57,123 bases of DNA from Lachnospiraceae bacterium UBA7143 (GTDB taxonomy: Bacteria; Bacillota; Clostridia; Lachnospirales; Lachnospiraceae), in contig DKWV01000009.1 in NCBI GenBank assembly GCA_002491905.1, forward strand, positions 1 to 57,123. Reading direction: 5' to 3'. Shown one piece after another: positions 30,504 to 39,520 of the stretch (the stretch's first letter is position 1; every line of letters starts with the position of its first letter). The position numbers and the translations under genes are program-made. The notes under the pieces are model-generated. The model ran no database searches. It saw nothing but the letters and a program-made list of their open reading frames with translations, and was not told the DNA's origin.

Positions 30504-33500
30504 GTGGTGGAGGCAAAAAATCCCGGCAATCAGGAGGATTCCAACACCACAGAGGGCGAGAATGATGAGAGTACGGAGGGCGAAACAACACCTGTTACTG
30601 ATGGGGAAAATAATTCCGATGAAAATCAGGGACAGGAGGGGACGCCTGACGTTGAAGAGGAGCCTATAGAGGAGGAAGATACGGATTCATCCGATACAGC
30701 CATCATGGCTGCTGAGACGCCGCAGGCTGATCTTGCTGCTCCTGAAATTACTCTTAAAATGACTGGCGCAGCTATTTCGAACGGTGCACACGTACCAAAC
30801 CGCATGGACACCATTACATTTGAGATTGCGTCAGTAGATGGTGTATCGTTCTATTATACATTGGACGGCAGTCAGCCTACCGCATCTGGAACCAAGTACG
30901 ATGACGCAGTGACAATAACTGCTCCGAATAAGGATACGGAGGAAACTGTAACCGTCAAGGCAATCGCATACATCCCTGCATCAGGTGAGGGAGAAACTGC
31001 CGTGGCAGAGCAGACTTCCGCTGTTGCGACCGCTACCGTTGTATTCAAGGAAAAAGCGAAAACTGTCTCCCTGTTAGACGGATCTGATTCGGCAACGGTA
31101 ACAATCGACGGTCAGGATATACAGACACCATATCCGATTACGGACGCCGAGAAAGATATCGAGGTTGCGGTAGCCGCAAATGGGAAAATGTTCGAGGTCC
31201 TGTATTCTGTGAATGGCGGTACACTGACAAGCGCACTGAAAAAGGGACATACTGAAGACAAGTTTTATGCAGACAGGGCAGTCAGCTACGGAAACGGGAC
31301 ATATATTATCCCGAAGGAAGAGCTGACAGACAGCATAGAAATCAAAGTGTCATACCTGAAGGAGATCACGTTCGAATGGCTGGGTAATGCCACCTGGGAC
31401 TCTGTAGGTGCAGAGTCGAAAGTATTGCGGGTGGATTCAGACAGCAAAGACGAAGTTGGAATATGGGGCTGGACGACAAACTATCCGGCTATCAAAAAGG
31501 AGAAAGCGGATGTACTCTTTGCTCCCCAGGATACAAAGGTTGAAATAACGTTTAAAGCCATAGTCAGAGACTTGATATTTGCCAATGTATCTTATGCAAA
31601 GGCGGGAGCAACATCTGAAAAAATGCCTGGCGATATTGCTAATGACCAAAAGGCCACTGTTACAATAGATAATATTGAGAACAATGACTATATTGTCACT
31701 GTTGAGGGAAGTGGAGCAGAGGCTTTCCCCAGTTCCGTCAGGGTATTTGATGCAGCAGAAGACAATGAGATACAGGGCAGGAATACATATAATGTAAACG
31801 CTTGGCATAAGTATGTGATCGCAGCATTTGACCAGTATGGCAAGCCGTGGGCAATTGCTCCTTCGGATGATCTGGTGAAGGTGGCAAATGAAAGTGCTGT
31901 AAAGGCTGAAAGCGCGGAAAAACTGACTTATGCGGAAACAGGTCTTCAGTACTGGGCATCGGAAAATTATATCTATCTGCCAATAGGAAAGGGCGCAGCG
32001 GGTAAAAGTATTGCTGTGACAATCAAAGCAACGGAAGGCACGAAGCAGTTAAAGACAACCCTCAAGGCCGGTCCGGCGGTGACAAATGTGACATTGAAGG
32101 ACACGAAGCTGGGGAACAAGGTGAATCAGGCTCCCGGAACGATCCGCAGCTATCCGCTTACGATAACGGATGCAAAGGCCAAAGACGGGCTCGGAGTGTC
32201 TGTTGAGGAGTTCAAGATAGATGGTAAGCCTTCTGAAGGAATGACTGCGGAAAACTATTTCGACGCCAGTATCTCAGGGAACAGCCTTAACGTAGTAACG
32301 GAGAGGCTTGCAGGTGTGGAGAAAGTAGAAGCTGCACTTGTGATTAAAAATACAAGTGCAGAGGATGTTGCAGCGCAGGCAGAAGTAGGCAGAATTTCCC
32401 TGACTATTGCGAAGGAGGATTTGGAAAATCCTACTACTAAATACGCAGAAAAGCTTACCTTAAAGAAAACGAAAGCGGCATCCAATCTTTACACTGGTCA
32501 GGAAGCTGTAGTGGCTACGGTTGATTTCGGCAAGGATACTTATAACCGTGGAACAGATGTGGAGATTTACGACGTTCCTGAAGGTCTGCGGGTAATAGTG
32601 GGTGACAGGTGGTATAGGCCCAATGCGGAAGGAGTCGTTGCGCTGGCTGACAGCAAGAAGGTGAACGAACTCATTACTCTGGGGGATAACCTGGAGATCA
32701 AATTATATGCAGAACAGTATATGTCTGTGGGTAAGAAGACAATCAAGGTGAGGACCACTTATTTAGCCGGCGAAGGCGATGAAAACGTGGTTCAGACAAC
32801 TGCGTCCATGCCTGTGACGGTGGTGAGGGGCATTGAGAACATTGAAGCGACATCAGCACTGCAGATTCTTAGGGATGGTACTGGTAACCAGGCGAGAGCG
32901 GGCACGGCCAAAATCACGGTTGCGTATAATACGAAAGATGCGTACAACGGTGACGCAAAGAGTGCGGCTCCCAAGACGAAGAAGGTAACCTATGAAATTG
33001 GTAAGTATGAGAATGGTTCCTTTGTGAAAGATGATAATGTTTTGGGTACGACCAGCAAGAGTAAGCCGATGGTGACCGTGAAGAATGGTACAGTTACAGT
33101 TGACAAAGAATATGAACCGGGTACCCCCAAAAATGATAACAAGTTTGTGGTTCGTGTGGCAGCGGCTGATTACGAGGGAAATTCTGTAAATGATATAGTG
33201 GAGTTTACGGTGTCAGGTGATGCCGCTCCGCTTACAGGCGGATCAGTCGTGTTTGTTGACAATGAGGAGAAAAAGGTAGACTTCGATCAGGTTAGCGGTA
33301 AGAATCAGTTTGCGGTTAACAGATTAAAGACCCTGAAGGCGATTGTTGTCAAGGCGGGCGCGGAGCCTGATTCGAATAAGCAGTACGCGGAGACCGACAT
33401 CGTTTCCAAGGAACTTTACACCATGACCCCGGTAAAGGGCAATGTTGTTGTTAATGCAGATGGAAGCATTGCGGTCAGCAAACTTGCAAATAATGTCGAG

Positions 33501-36500
33501 ATCGTGGCGACAGCCAATGACGGCAGCAAAAATAACAAGGCGTCGAGCGGAAAATTCAATGTCGTATATGATAACGATACTGTGCTGGATAATGCAAATG
33601 TCCAGTATGAGTTGAAATATGACGGCAATGACAAGACGGGTGTCTTGGAGTTGGAGAAGGACAACACGCTTGATTATCCTACTGGCACGGTGATCCACTT
33701 GAATGTGACTGATGCAGAGGGTGGGAAAATCAGTGGTACTTCTGTCTTCGACCTTAAGCTGGCGGTAAAGAACGCTAAAGTTGTAAAGAAGAGCGCTGAT
33801 AACCTTTCCCTTGATATTCTGATGACTAAGAGTCCGGTAGAGGTGACCTTGTCGGATGCAAAGGGTACGAAAGCCACCGCCACGACTTTTAAAATTACAA
33901 ACAAGTGCCTGGATGAGGGGGATAAAAACGATACAGACAAGAAGGCATATGTTAAAGGGCTGAAGGATGCCACCCCCACTGTAGCTCTGGCAAAAGGTAC
34001 TAAGCTGTATGCGGACGTACCGGGTCAGACACTGAGCTTTACCATGAATAAAACGATACCGGCGGCTTGGAAGTATGAGGAGGGCAAAGACAAAAAGGTT
34101 GCCAGATATGTCATGATTTCCGCCCAAAATACGGAAGAGGACACGGAGAAATTCCTTGGAACGCTTGAGGCGACCAAGATCAAGATCAATCCTGGCGTAA
34201 AGGAATTTACCCTTACATGTAAGCCGGGTCAGAAGATGCCTATCTTGAAGAAAGGCGCGTCTGTTGCGTTCACTTTCCTCGACAGGGATGGCGAAATACT
34301 GACACAGAGCACTAAAGCACTGACAATCAAAACCACTGCGCTGAAGAAGAGTTACAAGCTTGACGCGAAGTATACCCTGTCTGAGACGGATGCTGCAAGC
34401 GTAGCACTGACGGACAAGAGAAGCGCAGTTAAGGATGTGAAGTTCACAGAGCTTTACAACGCTAACGTGAAAGGAAAAGTTAACAGATTTAAAACCGGAT
34501 TTGAACTGGACAAAGAGCATGGCACAATTTGTCTGAAGACCCAGAAAGATGGCTATGGTAACATAACTGCGATTGCGAGAGACTGGAATGAAACGAATGC
34601 GACCACGAAAGCGCATAAAGATGACTGGATCGGTTTTGTGGAATGCAGAGTGACATACGAGGACGGCATGTCAGATACCGTTGTGTCCAAGATTCAGGTA
34701 GCACTTGCAAAGACAGATAAAGACAAAAACATTACCACAGCCAAAAAATATACTGCCAGCGCGGTAAATGTGCTGTACAACGACAGTGACATGACGGGTG
34801 TGACCTATATATCCATAGGCAAACTTCCGGCAGGCGTCAAGGCGGCATATGCAGTGCCTGATCCGGCTAAGTGTAAAGTAAAGGGTAAGGAAGTTGCAAA
34901 TGCCTTTGAAGTAAAGATGTTTGAAGGCGTACTTGGCGATGAAGGCCGGTCAATGGTTGACGGCAACATGATAACCCTGAGCGTGAAGTCGCCTAAAGAA
35001 TATGGGGACAATAAAGCTACTTATAAAGGCGACCTCTATATTATTCCTGAAAACAGCGTGTATGCGGACCAGGGTAGTTGGACGGTAGATGACATGAAGG
35101 ATAAAGGGGTTAAGATAGCCAACTTTACTGTCAACGTGAAGGCACCTGCTTCCAGCGGTAAGATCAAGGTTACGGCCAAGAGCGTTTCCTTCCTGAATAC
35201 GGAGCCTGAGAAGCTTGCACTGGGCGACGGCTTTGGTAAGTACTATTACGCGGAGATCCCTTATACGGCTAACATGTCTGCGGACATCACAACAATTGAT
35301 CTGGAGAACGCGAACAAGAAGAACAATAAAAAAGATGATGCGGACCAGGATAAGCAGAACAATTTACTGTTTGAAGACATAACAAAAGAATCAAAAGAAT
35401 CAGGAGCGATATTAAAGGCAGTAAAAGTAAATAACAGAAATGCCATTGGACTTTACGTCGACGCGGAAAGATTCCAGAAAGAATTGGTAATAAAGGATGC
35501 CAAGGAATGGTCGGGAAGCGTATTCTCCAAGATCAAGGTAACAGTCCACTTTGCTGGCGAACACTATGATGAAACCAGGAAGAAATATGATGCAGCGGCG
35601 CCGGAATCCTTTAATATCAGCATGACAATGCCGAACCCGCAGGATATCAGCAAGGCGGAAGAACTGCTTGGGAAAGCTTTACAGATCATTAGGGATACTG
35701 TGAATGAAGACGTAAAAGTAAACGGTATCAAGGATGTGAGGTACAGCGCGGAAGATAAGGTGTTGACAGCGATCGCGAATGACCCGGATGCGGAGATCGC
35801 AACGGCGATGACAGATGAAACCGTTGATGCCATAGCCGAAGCCCTTTTAGGGGACAAGGAACTGAGCGGTTACGTGGATGTACTGAAGAAGATTAAGATT
35901 GAGGTTTCGGATTCGGACAACGACGAGGGGACGGAAATTAAGAAAGAACCTAGCGGTGAGGATGCGAACAGGCAGATGCTCAAAGACCTTATCGATCGCT
36001 ATACCGACAAGCTTGTGAAGAAACTGCAGAGTGAAGGACATGTTACGCCGACGTGGAACGATCTTGACGGCAGGGAACTTAAACTGACGCTTACCGCAAC
36101 CCCTGAAACAGGAGCTCCAGAAACTGAATCCTGCACGGTGAAGTTTATTGTGGACACAACACCTGATTTGGATGAAGGAGACGAATGGGACATCGCCATA
36201 GCGAATGCTGTCAGGAGAATTAACAGTGCGGCAGCTATTCCGGGTGTGGGAACTGTCAGCTACAGCGTAGAAGGAAACAGAAAGAGGATTACGATCGGTG
36301 TGACGGATGAGAAGCAGGACATCGTAGCTTCCAAGAATGCCGGCAGGGACAGTACCGTACAGATCCTTCTGGGCGAGTTGGGAGAGTACATGGATAGCGT
36401 GAAGGAAGTGAAATTTTCTCATACGGAAGATTATGTTACGGATTACGTAGTAGTCAAGAGGGAAGATCATACGGCGACAGAAGCTTATATTTCGAGTCTG

Positions 36501-36638
36501 GTAGATAAGTGGACGGACAAACTTGCAAAAGAGCTGGCACCGAATGCCACCTATGGAAGACTGATCGGAAAAGAGCTGACTGTGACGACCGATCCGGATA
36601 CGGAAAATGCAAGGACATACGTAATTGTGTATGAGTAA
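30504..36638 (+). CDS. Giant surface-type protein, apparently missing its signal peptide
   Basis: This ORF of 2044 codons looks like the mature part of a secreted surface protein. Residues 1-75 are acidic low-complexity (Glu, Asp, Thr, Asn). Residues about 77-180 resemble a chitobiase C-terminal domain (FYYTLDGSQPTASGTKY). A long series of beta-rich Ig-like modules follows. The last 330 residues contain two related domains of about 150 residues (from 1717 and from 1895). No sortase motif or membrane anchor ends it. The only start codons are GTGs at 30504 and 30507 without a ribosome-binding site, just after an in-frame stop at 30498. The N-terminus coincides with where a signal peptide would be cleaved. 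Truncation is therefore likely; function unknown. Confidence 0.6.
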   Translation: MVEAKNPGNQEDSNTTEGENDESTEGETTPVTDGENNSDENQGQEGTPDVEEEPIEEEDTDSSDTAIMAAETPQADLAAPEITLKMTGAAISNGAHVPNRMDTITFEIASVDGVSFYYTLDGSQPTASGTKYDDAVTITAPNKDTEETVTVKAIAYIPASGEGETAVAEQTSAVATATVVFKEKAKTVSLLDGSDSATVTIDGQDIQTPYPITDAEKDIEVAVAANGKMFEVLYSVNGGTLTSALKKGHTEDKFYADRAVSYGNGTYIIPKEELTDSIEIKVSYLKEITFEWLGNATWDSVGAESKVLRVDSDSKDEVGIWGWTTNYPAIKKEKADVLFAPQDTKVEITFKAIVRDLIFANVSYAKAGATSEKMPGDIANDQKATVTIDNIENNDYIVTVEGSGAEAFPSSVRVFDAAEDNEIQGRNTYNVNAWHKYVIAAFDQYGKPWAIAPSDDLVKVANESAVKAESAEKLTYAETGLQYWASENYIYLPIGKGAAGKSIAVTIKATEGTKQLKTTLKAGPAVTNVTLKDTKLGNKVNQAPGTIRSYPLTITDAKAKDGLGVSVEEFKIDGKPSEGMTAENYFDASISGNSLNVVTERLAGVEKVEAALVIKNTSAEDVAAQAEVGRISLTIAKEDLENPTTKYAEKLTLKKTKAASNLYTGQEAVVATVDFGKDTYNRGTDVEIYDVPEGLRVIVGDRWYRPNAEGVVALADSKKVNELITLGDNLEIKLYAEQYMSVGKKTIKVRTTYLAGEGDENVVQTTASMPVTVVRGIENIEATSALQILRDGTGNQARAGTAKITVAYNTKDAYNGDAKSAAPKTKKVTYEIGKYENGSFVKDDNVLGTTSKSKPMVTVKNGTVTVDKEYEPGTPKNDNKFVVRVAAADYEGNSVNDIVEFTVSGDAAPLTGGSVVFVDNEEKKVDFDQVSGKNQFAVNRLKTLKAIVVKAGAEPDSNKQYAETDIVSKELYTMTPVKGNVVVNADGSIAVSKLANNVEIVATANDGSKNNKASSGKFNVVYDNDTVLDNANVQYELKYDGNDKTGVLELEKDNTLDYPTGTVIHLNVTDAEGGKISGTSVFDLKLAVKNAKVVKKSADNLSLDILMTKSPVEVTLSDAKGTKATATTFKITNKCLDEGDKNDTDKKAYVKGLKDATPTVALAKGTKLYADVPGQTLSFTMNKTIPAAWKYEEGKDKKVARYVMISAQNTEEDTEKFLGTLEATKIKINPGVKEFTLTCKPGQKMPILKKGASVAFTFLDRDGEILTQSTKALTIKTTALKKSYKLDAKYTLSETDAASVALTDKRSAVKDVKFTELYNANVKGKVNRFKTGFELDKEHGTICLKTQKDGYGNITAIARDWNETNATTKAHKDDWIGFVECRVTYEDGMSDTVVSKIQVALAKTDKDKNITTAKKYTASAVNVLYNDSDMTGVTYISIGKLPAGVKAAYAVPDPAKCKVKGKEVANAFEVKMFEGVLGDEGRSMVDGNMITLSVKSPKEYGDNKATYKGDLYIIPENSVYADQGSWTVDDMKDKGVKIANFTVNVKAPASSGKIKVTAKSVSFLNTEPEKLALGDGFGKYYYAEIPYTANMSADITTIDLENANKKNNKKDDADQDKQNNLLFEDITKESKESGAILKAVKVNNRNAIGLYVDAERFQKELVIKDAKEWSGSVFSKIKVTVHFAGEHYDETRKKYDAAAPESFNISMTMPNPQDISKAEELLGKALQIIRDTVNEDVKVNGIKDVRYSAEDKVLTAIANDPDAEIATAMTDETVDAIAEALLGDKELSGYVDVLKKIKIEVSDSDNDEGTEIKKEPSGEDANRQMLKDLIDRYTDKLVKKLQSEGHVTPTWNDLDGRELKLTLTATPETGAPETESCTVKFIVDTTPDLDEGDEWDIAIANAVRRINSAAAIPGVGTVSYSVEGNRKRITIGVTDEKQDIVASKNAGRDSTVQILLGELGEYMDSVKEVKFSHTEDYVTDYVVVKREDHTATEAYISSLVDKWTDKLAKELAPNATYGRLIGKELTVTTDPDTENARTYVIVYE

Positions 36639-36671
36639 AGAAACAGTCATACAGGCGGTGTGACAGGAGCA

Positions 36672-36741
36672 TGTCTGTGATGACAGACAGATAGTAATAT
36701 GAAGAATGAGGGGGCGGAGAGCCTTCCGGCAACCCGCCCTC
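36672..36741 (+). terminator. Two stem-loops after the giant ORF
   Basis: A perfect 7-bp stem (TGTCTGT-GATG-ACAGACA, 36672-36689) is followed by a second, GC-rich one (GAGGG plus CGG at about 36708-36717 with CCGCCCTC at 36734-36741, two-base bulge) and then TATCTTTA. The second may be a weak terminator. Confidence 0.4.
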
Positions 36742-36789
36742 TATCTTTACGCCAATATTTGGAAAAGACTGGAAAGATTTGGAAAAAAT

Positions 36790-37959
36790 ATGAATAGGAA
36801 AATAACGATAAAACGAGAAGATAGATCAGGATACGGAGTAGAAAAGCAGCGTTTCAAGGGAAAGGCAGCGCGGACATTTACAGCTGCCCTGGCTACCGTG
36901 ATCCTTCCCCTGCTCGTGCCGGTCACGGCCTATGCCGGGGATATAAACAGCGCGGAACAGCGTGTCCTGAATACAATTTCAGAAAAGCAGGAGTACGAGG
37001 GAGCTTACTACAAGGTGACGGACGGCTATATCGCCAAGGTCACCGAGTACCTTTCCCAGGACGGCATCGATATGGGCAGACGGGAAGCGGACGATTATAT
37101 CGCGCAGTTCCACGCTAACATCGGCGTTGGCATCGCCTCGGGCTACATGGAAAAAGTGGGTGACGTGGAGAGCACTGACCCGGGAACCGGGACAGAGGCA
37201 GGCGGTAATACAGACAGCGGCTCGGGCGACAGTGCGGGGACCGGCACGGATGCAGACGGCAATGGCGGCACAGGCACGGATAATGGCACGGCCACGGGAA
37301 CCGGCACGGATAATGGCGCCGGGACAGGAAACGCAGCAGGTACGGCCGCCGCGGCGGGTCTGGGTACTGATCCCAAAGGGGACGGCCCCATCGAGGACAA
37401 CACAGTGGGCTCCACAGCGGAGGGCGCAGTAGAGTACGTGGTTCTCCCTGTGGAAGAGGAGACCATGTATGTGCAGGGTATAGAGGAGCTTTCCGTTCAC
37501 GAGGAAGCGTATAAAGACTCCCCTGTGATCGGGAGTGTCAAGGAAGGCGAACCGGTCAAGATTACCGGGGCGGCGAGCACCGGATGGGCGCAGATCGCTT
37601 ATGGGGAAAAGACGGGCTATGTATCCGCAGCTTACCTGCGCACGCAGGGCTATATGGATAAGAAAGAGGCGGAAAAGAAAGCCGCGGAGGAAGCCGAGCA
37701 GAAGGCGCAGGAAGAAGCAAGGAAGGCCGAGGAGGCCAAAAAGGCGGAAGAGGAAGCCAGAAAAGCGGAGGAGGCCAAAAAGGCTGAGGAGGCAGAAGAA
37801 GCAGCCGCACAGCAGTCGAAGGACTACTCCGATGCAAAGCCGGTGGAGAATTCCATCAACCTTGGCATGATAGCGCTGGGGATTGCAGTGGTGTGCGCTG
37901 CCGCGCTTGGAGGTGTTCTTTTCTACCACAAAAAGAAGAGCAGATCCGGGAAGAGGTAG
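36790..37959 (+). CDS. Exported SH3-domain protein with coiled coil and C-terminal membrane anchor
   Basis: This 389-residue protein begins with a basic stretch and a signal sequence (AARTFTAALATVILPLLVPVTAYA, written here in two halves: AARTFTAALATV and ILPLLVPVTAYA). An N-terminal helical domain precedes a Gly/Thr/Asp-rich low-complexity linker (about residues 135-205). A bacterial SH3 domain follows (SVHEEAYKDSPVIGSVKEGE, then GWAQIAYGEKTGYVSAAYL). A highly charged Lys/Glu/Ala coiled coil leads to one membrane helix near the end and KKKSRSGKR. It heads the polysaccharide operon and might sense cell-wall state for CpsBCD; that is inference. ATG 36790 is chosen for the signal peptide; the ribosome-binding site is weak. 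An upstream in-frame start at 36706 is possible. Confidence 0.75.
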   Translation: MNRKITIKREDRSGYGVEKQRFKGKAARTFTAALATVILPLLVPVTAYAGDINSAEQRVLNTISEKQEYEGAYYKVTDGYIAKVTEYLSQDGIDMGRREADDYIAQFHANIGVGIASGYMEKVGDVESTDPGTGTEAGGNTDSGSGDSAGTGTDADGNGGTGTDNGTATGTGTDNGAGTGNAAGTAAAAGLGTDPKGDGPIEDNTVGSTAEGAVEYVVLPVEEETMYVQGIEELSVHEEAYKDSPVIGSVKEGEPVKITGAASTGWAQIAYGEKTGYVSAAYLRTQGYMDKKEAEKKAAEEAEQKAQEEARKAEEAKKAEEEARKAEEAKKAEEAEEAAAQQSKDYSDAKPVENSINLGMIALGIAVVCAAALGGVLFYHKKKSRSGKR

Positions 37960-37979
37960 CCCGGGGCGGATTCGGAAAA

Positions 37980-38705
37980 ATGGCATATTACACAGACATA
38001 CACAGCCATATCCTTCCTGGCGTGGATGACGGCGCGAAAGATATGGAAACAACGATGGCAATGATCGACATGGCCTACAGCCAGGGCGTCCGGGTTATGA
38101 TTGCGACACCGCATTATTACCCGGGACATGTGAGGCATCCGAAGGAATACCTGGATGACGTATTCCGGGAGACTGTGTCCGCAGTAAAGGAAAAGTATGG
38201 CGATTTCACCATACTGCCCGGCAATGAGGTTTACTACAGGGAAGAGGCAGTGGAAAAACTGCAGGACAGAAGGATTCATACGATGGCGGACACCCTCTAT
38301 GTGCTGCTGGAGTTTTCGCCCGGCGTACATTATCAGGTGCTGGTCGGTGCCGTGCGAAAATGCCTAGAGACAGGGTATTACCCGGTGCTGGCCCATATTG
38401 AGAGATACCAGAGCCTGTGGAAAAATGAAAAAAATGTCAGGGAGCTGGTGCGGATGGGGGCGTACATGCAGATAAATGCAGAAAATTTTTCGGGCGGCAT
38501 CTTCTCCGCACAGAGGCGGTGGTGTTTACGGCTGGCAAAAGAAGGGCTTGTGCATTTCATCGGGAGTGACGCCCACAACACAAAGGAACGCTGTCCCAAC
38601 ATAAAACAGGCAGCGGATTACCTGAAAGAAAAACTGGACAAAGAGACATTCCAAAAGATTATGTATGACAATCCGGCGAAGCTGCTAAAGGGAGAATACC
38701 TGTAG
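37980..38705 (+). CDS. cpsB: CpsB-type PHP tyrosine-protein phosphatase
   Basis: This 241-residue Mn2+-dependent phosphatase of the PHP family removes phosphate from the tyrosine tail of CpsD and so tunes polysaccharide assembly. The metal motif is at the N-terminus (YYTDIHSHILPGVDDGAKD). Further His ligands are in MIATPHYYPGH and HIERYQSLW, and FIGSDAHNTKERCP is near the end. ATG 37980 gives the normal N-terminus of the family; an upstream in-frame ATG at 37893 lies inside the previous gene. It is followed by cpsC and cpsD in the standard order. Confidence 0.92.
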   Translation: MAYYTDIHSHILPGVDDGAKDMETTMAMIDMAYSQGVRVMIATPHYYPGHVRHPKEYLDDVFRETVSAVKEKYGDFTILPGNEVYYREEAVEKLQDRRIHTMADTLYVLLEFSPGVHYQVLVGAVRKCLETGYYPVLAHIERYQSLWKNEKNVRELVRMGAYMQINAENFSGGIFSAQRRWCLRLAKEGLVHFIGSDAHNTKERCPNIKQAADYLKEKLDKETFQKIMYDNPAKLLKGEYL

Positions 38706-38736
38706 TAGAGACAACAAGGGAAATAGGGAGGAACGG

Positions 38737-39489
38737 ATGAACAACCAGGAAGAAACAGTGGAAATAGACCTGCTGGAAATACTTTATCTGCTCGGCAGGC
38801 GGATATGGAGCATACTGGCGGTCGGCGTGATAGTGGGCCTGATTGCCGGGCTTGTGACCCATTACGGAATTGAGGAAAAATACAGTTCGACCTCGAAGCT
38901 GTATATCCTTTCCACCTCCACATCCATCACGTCGCTGGCGGATATACAGGTGGGTACATCCCTGACAAAAGACTATATAGAGCTGGTGCAGAGCAGACCC
39001 GTGGTGGAGGAAGTGATCCGAAACCTGAACCTGAACCGCACCTATGAGGAAGTATTAAAGCAGATGACTTTTTCCAACCCGAACGACACCCGGATCCTGG
39101 TGATGACGGCGGAAGACCCAGACCCGGTTCTGGCAAAGGACATCGTGGATGAGTTCGCAAAGGTGGCCAGGACGAACATCTCTACCATCATGAAGACGGA
39201 AGAGCCGAGCGTCGTGGAACTGGGGTATATCACAAACAGACCCGTGAGCCCGAACCTGTTAAAGAATACCATTATCGGCGTGCTGCTCGGTATATTTATC
39301 ATGTCGGCAATCGTGGTGGTGGTCTATATGGTGGATGACTCCGTGAAGAGTTCGGATGACATCGAGAAATATCTGGGACTGAATACGCTGACAAGCATCC
39401 CGCTTTTGGAGGACGAAGGAGACGCCCAGAAAAAGAGCGGTATAAAGGTTCCTTTTGGAAAGAAGAAATCCCAGAAGAAGAAAAAGTGA
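38737..39489 (+). CDS. cpsC: CpsC-type polysaccharide co-polymerase (Wzz family)
   Basis: This 250-residue membrane protein controls chain length and activates the CpsD kinase. Two transmembrane helices (residues about 23-43 and 177-197) flank an extracellular domain that starts SSTSKLYILSTSTSIT and includes DYIELVQSRPVVEEVI. The Pro-rich motif before helix 2 (NRPVSPNLLKN) is typical of Wzz proteins. The basic C-terminal tail (KKSGIKVPFGKKKSQKKKK) would face the cytoplasm, where CpsC contacts CpsD. A good GGGAGG lies before ATG 38737. Confidence 0.92.
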   Translation: MNNQEETVEIDLLEILYLLGRRIWSILAVGVIVGLIAGLVTHYGIEEKYSSTSKLYILSTSTSITSLADIQVGTSLTKDYIELVQSRPVVEEVIRNLNLNRTYEEVLKQMTFSNPNDTRILVMTAEDPDPVLAKDIVDEFAKVARTNISTIMKTEEPSVVELGYITNRPVSPNLLKNTIIGVLLGIFIMSAIVVVVYMVDDSVKSSDDIEKYLGLNTLTSIPLLEDEGDAQKKSGIKVPFGKKKSQKKKK

Positions 39490-39520
39490 GCCGGCAGCGG
39501 TTCGGGAGGAAAACAAGAGT

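Noticed and set aside
33324..34616. Minus-strand 430-codon frame opposite the giant ORF
   Set aside because: The composition is random-like, there is no start signal, and it is opposite the continuous 6-kb frame.
36979..38061. Minus-strand 360-codon frame across the SH3 gene and cpsB
   Set aside because: It mirrors the Gly/Thr- and Lys/Glu/Ala-rich coding of the SH3 gene and crosses two well-supported genes.
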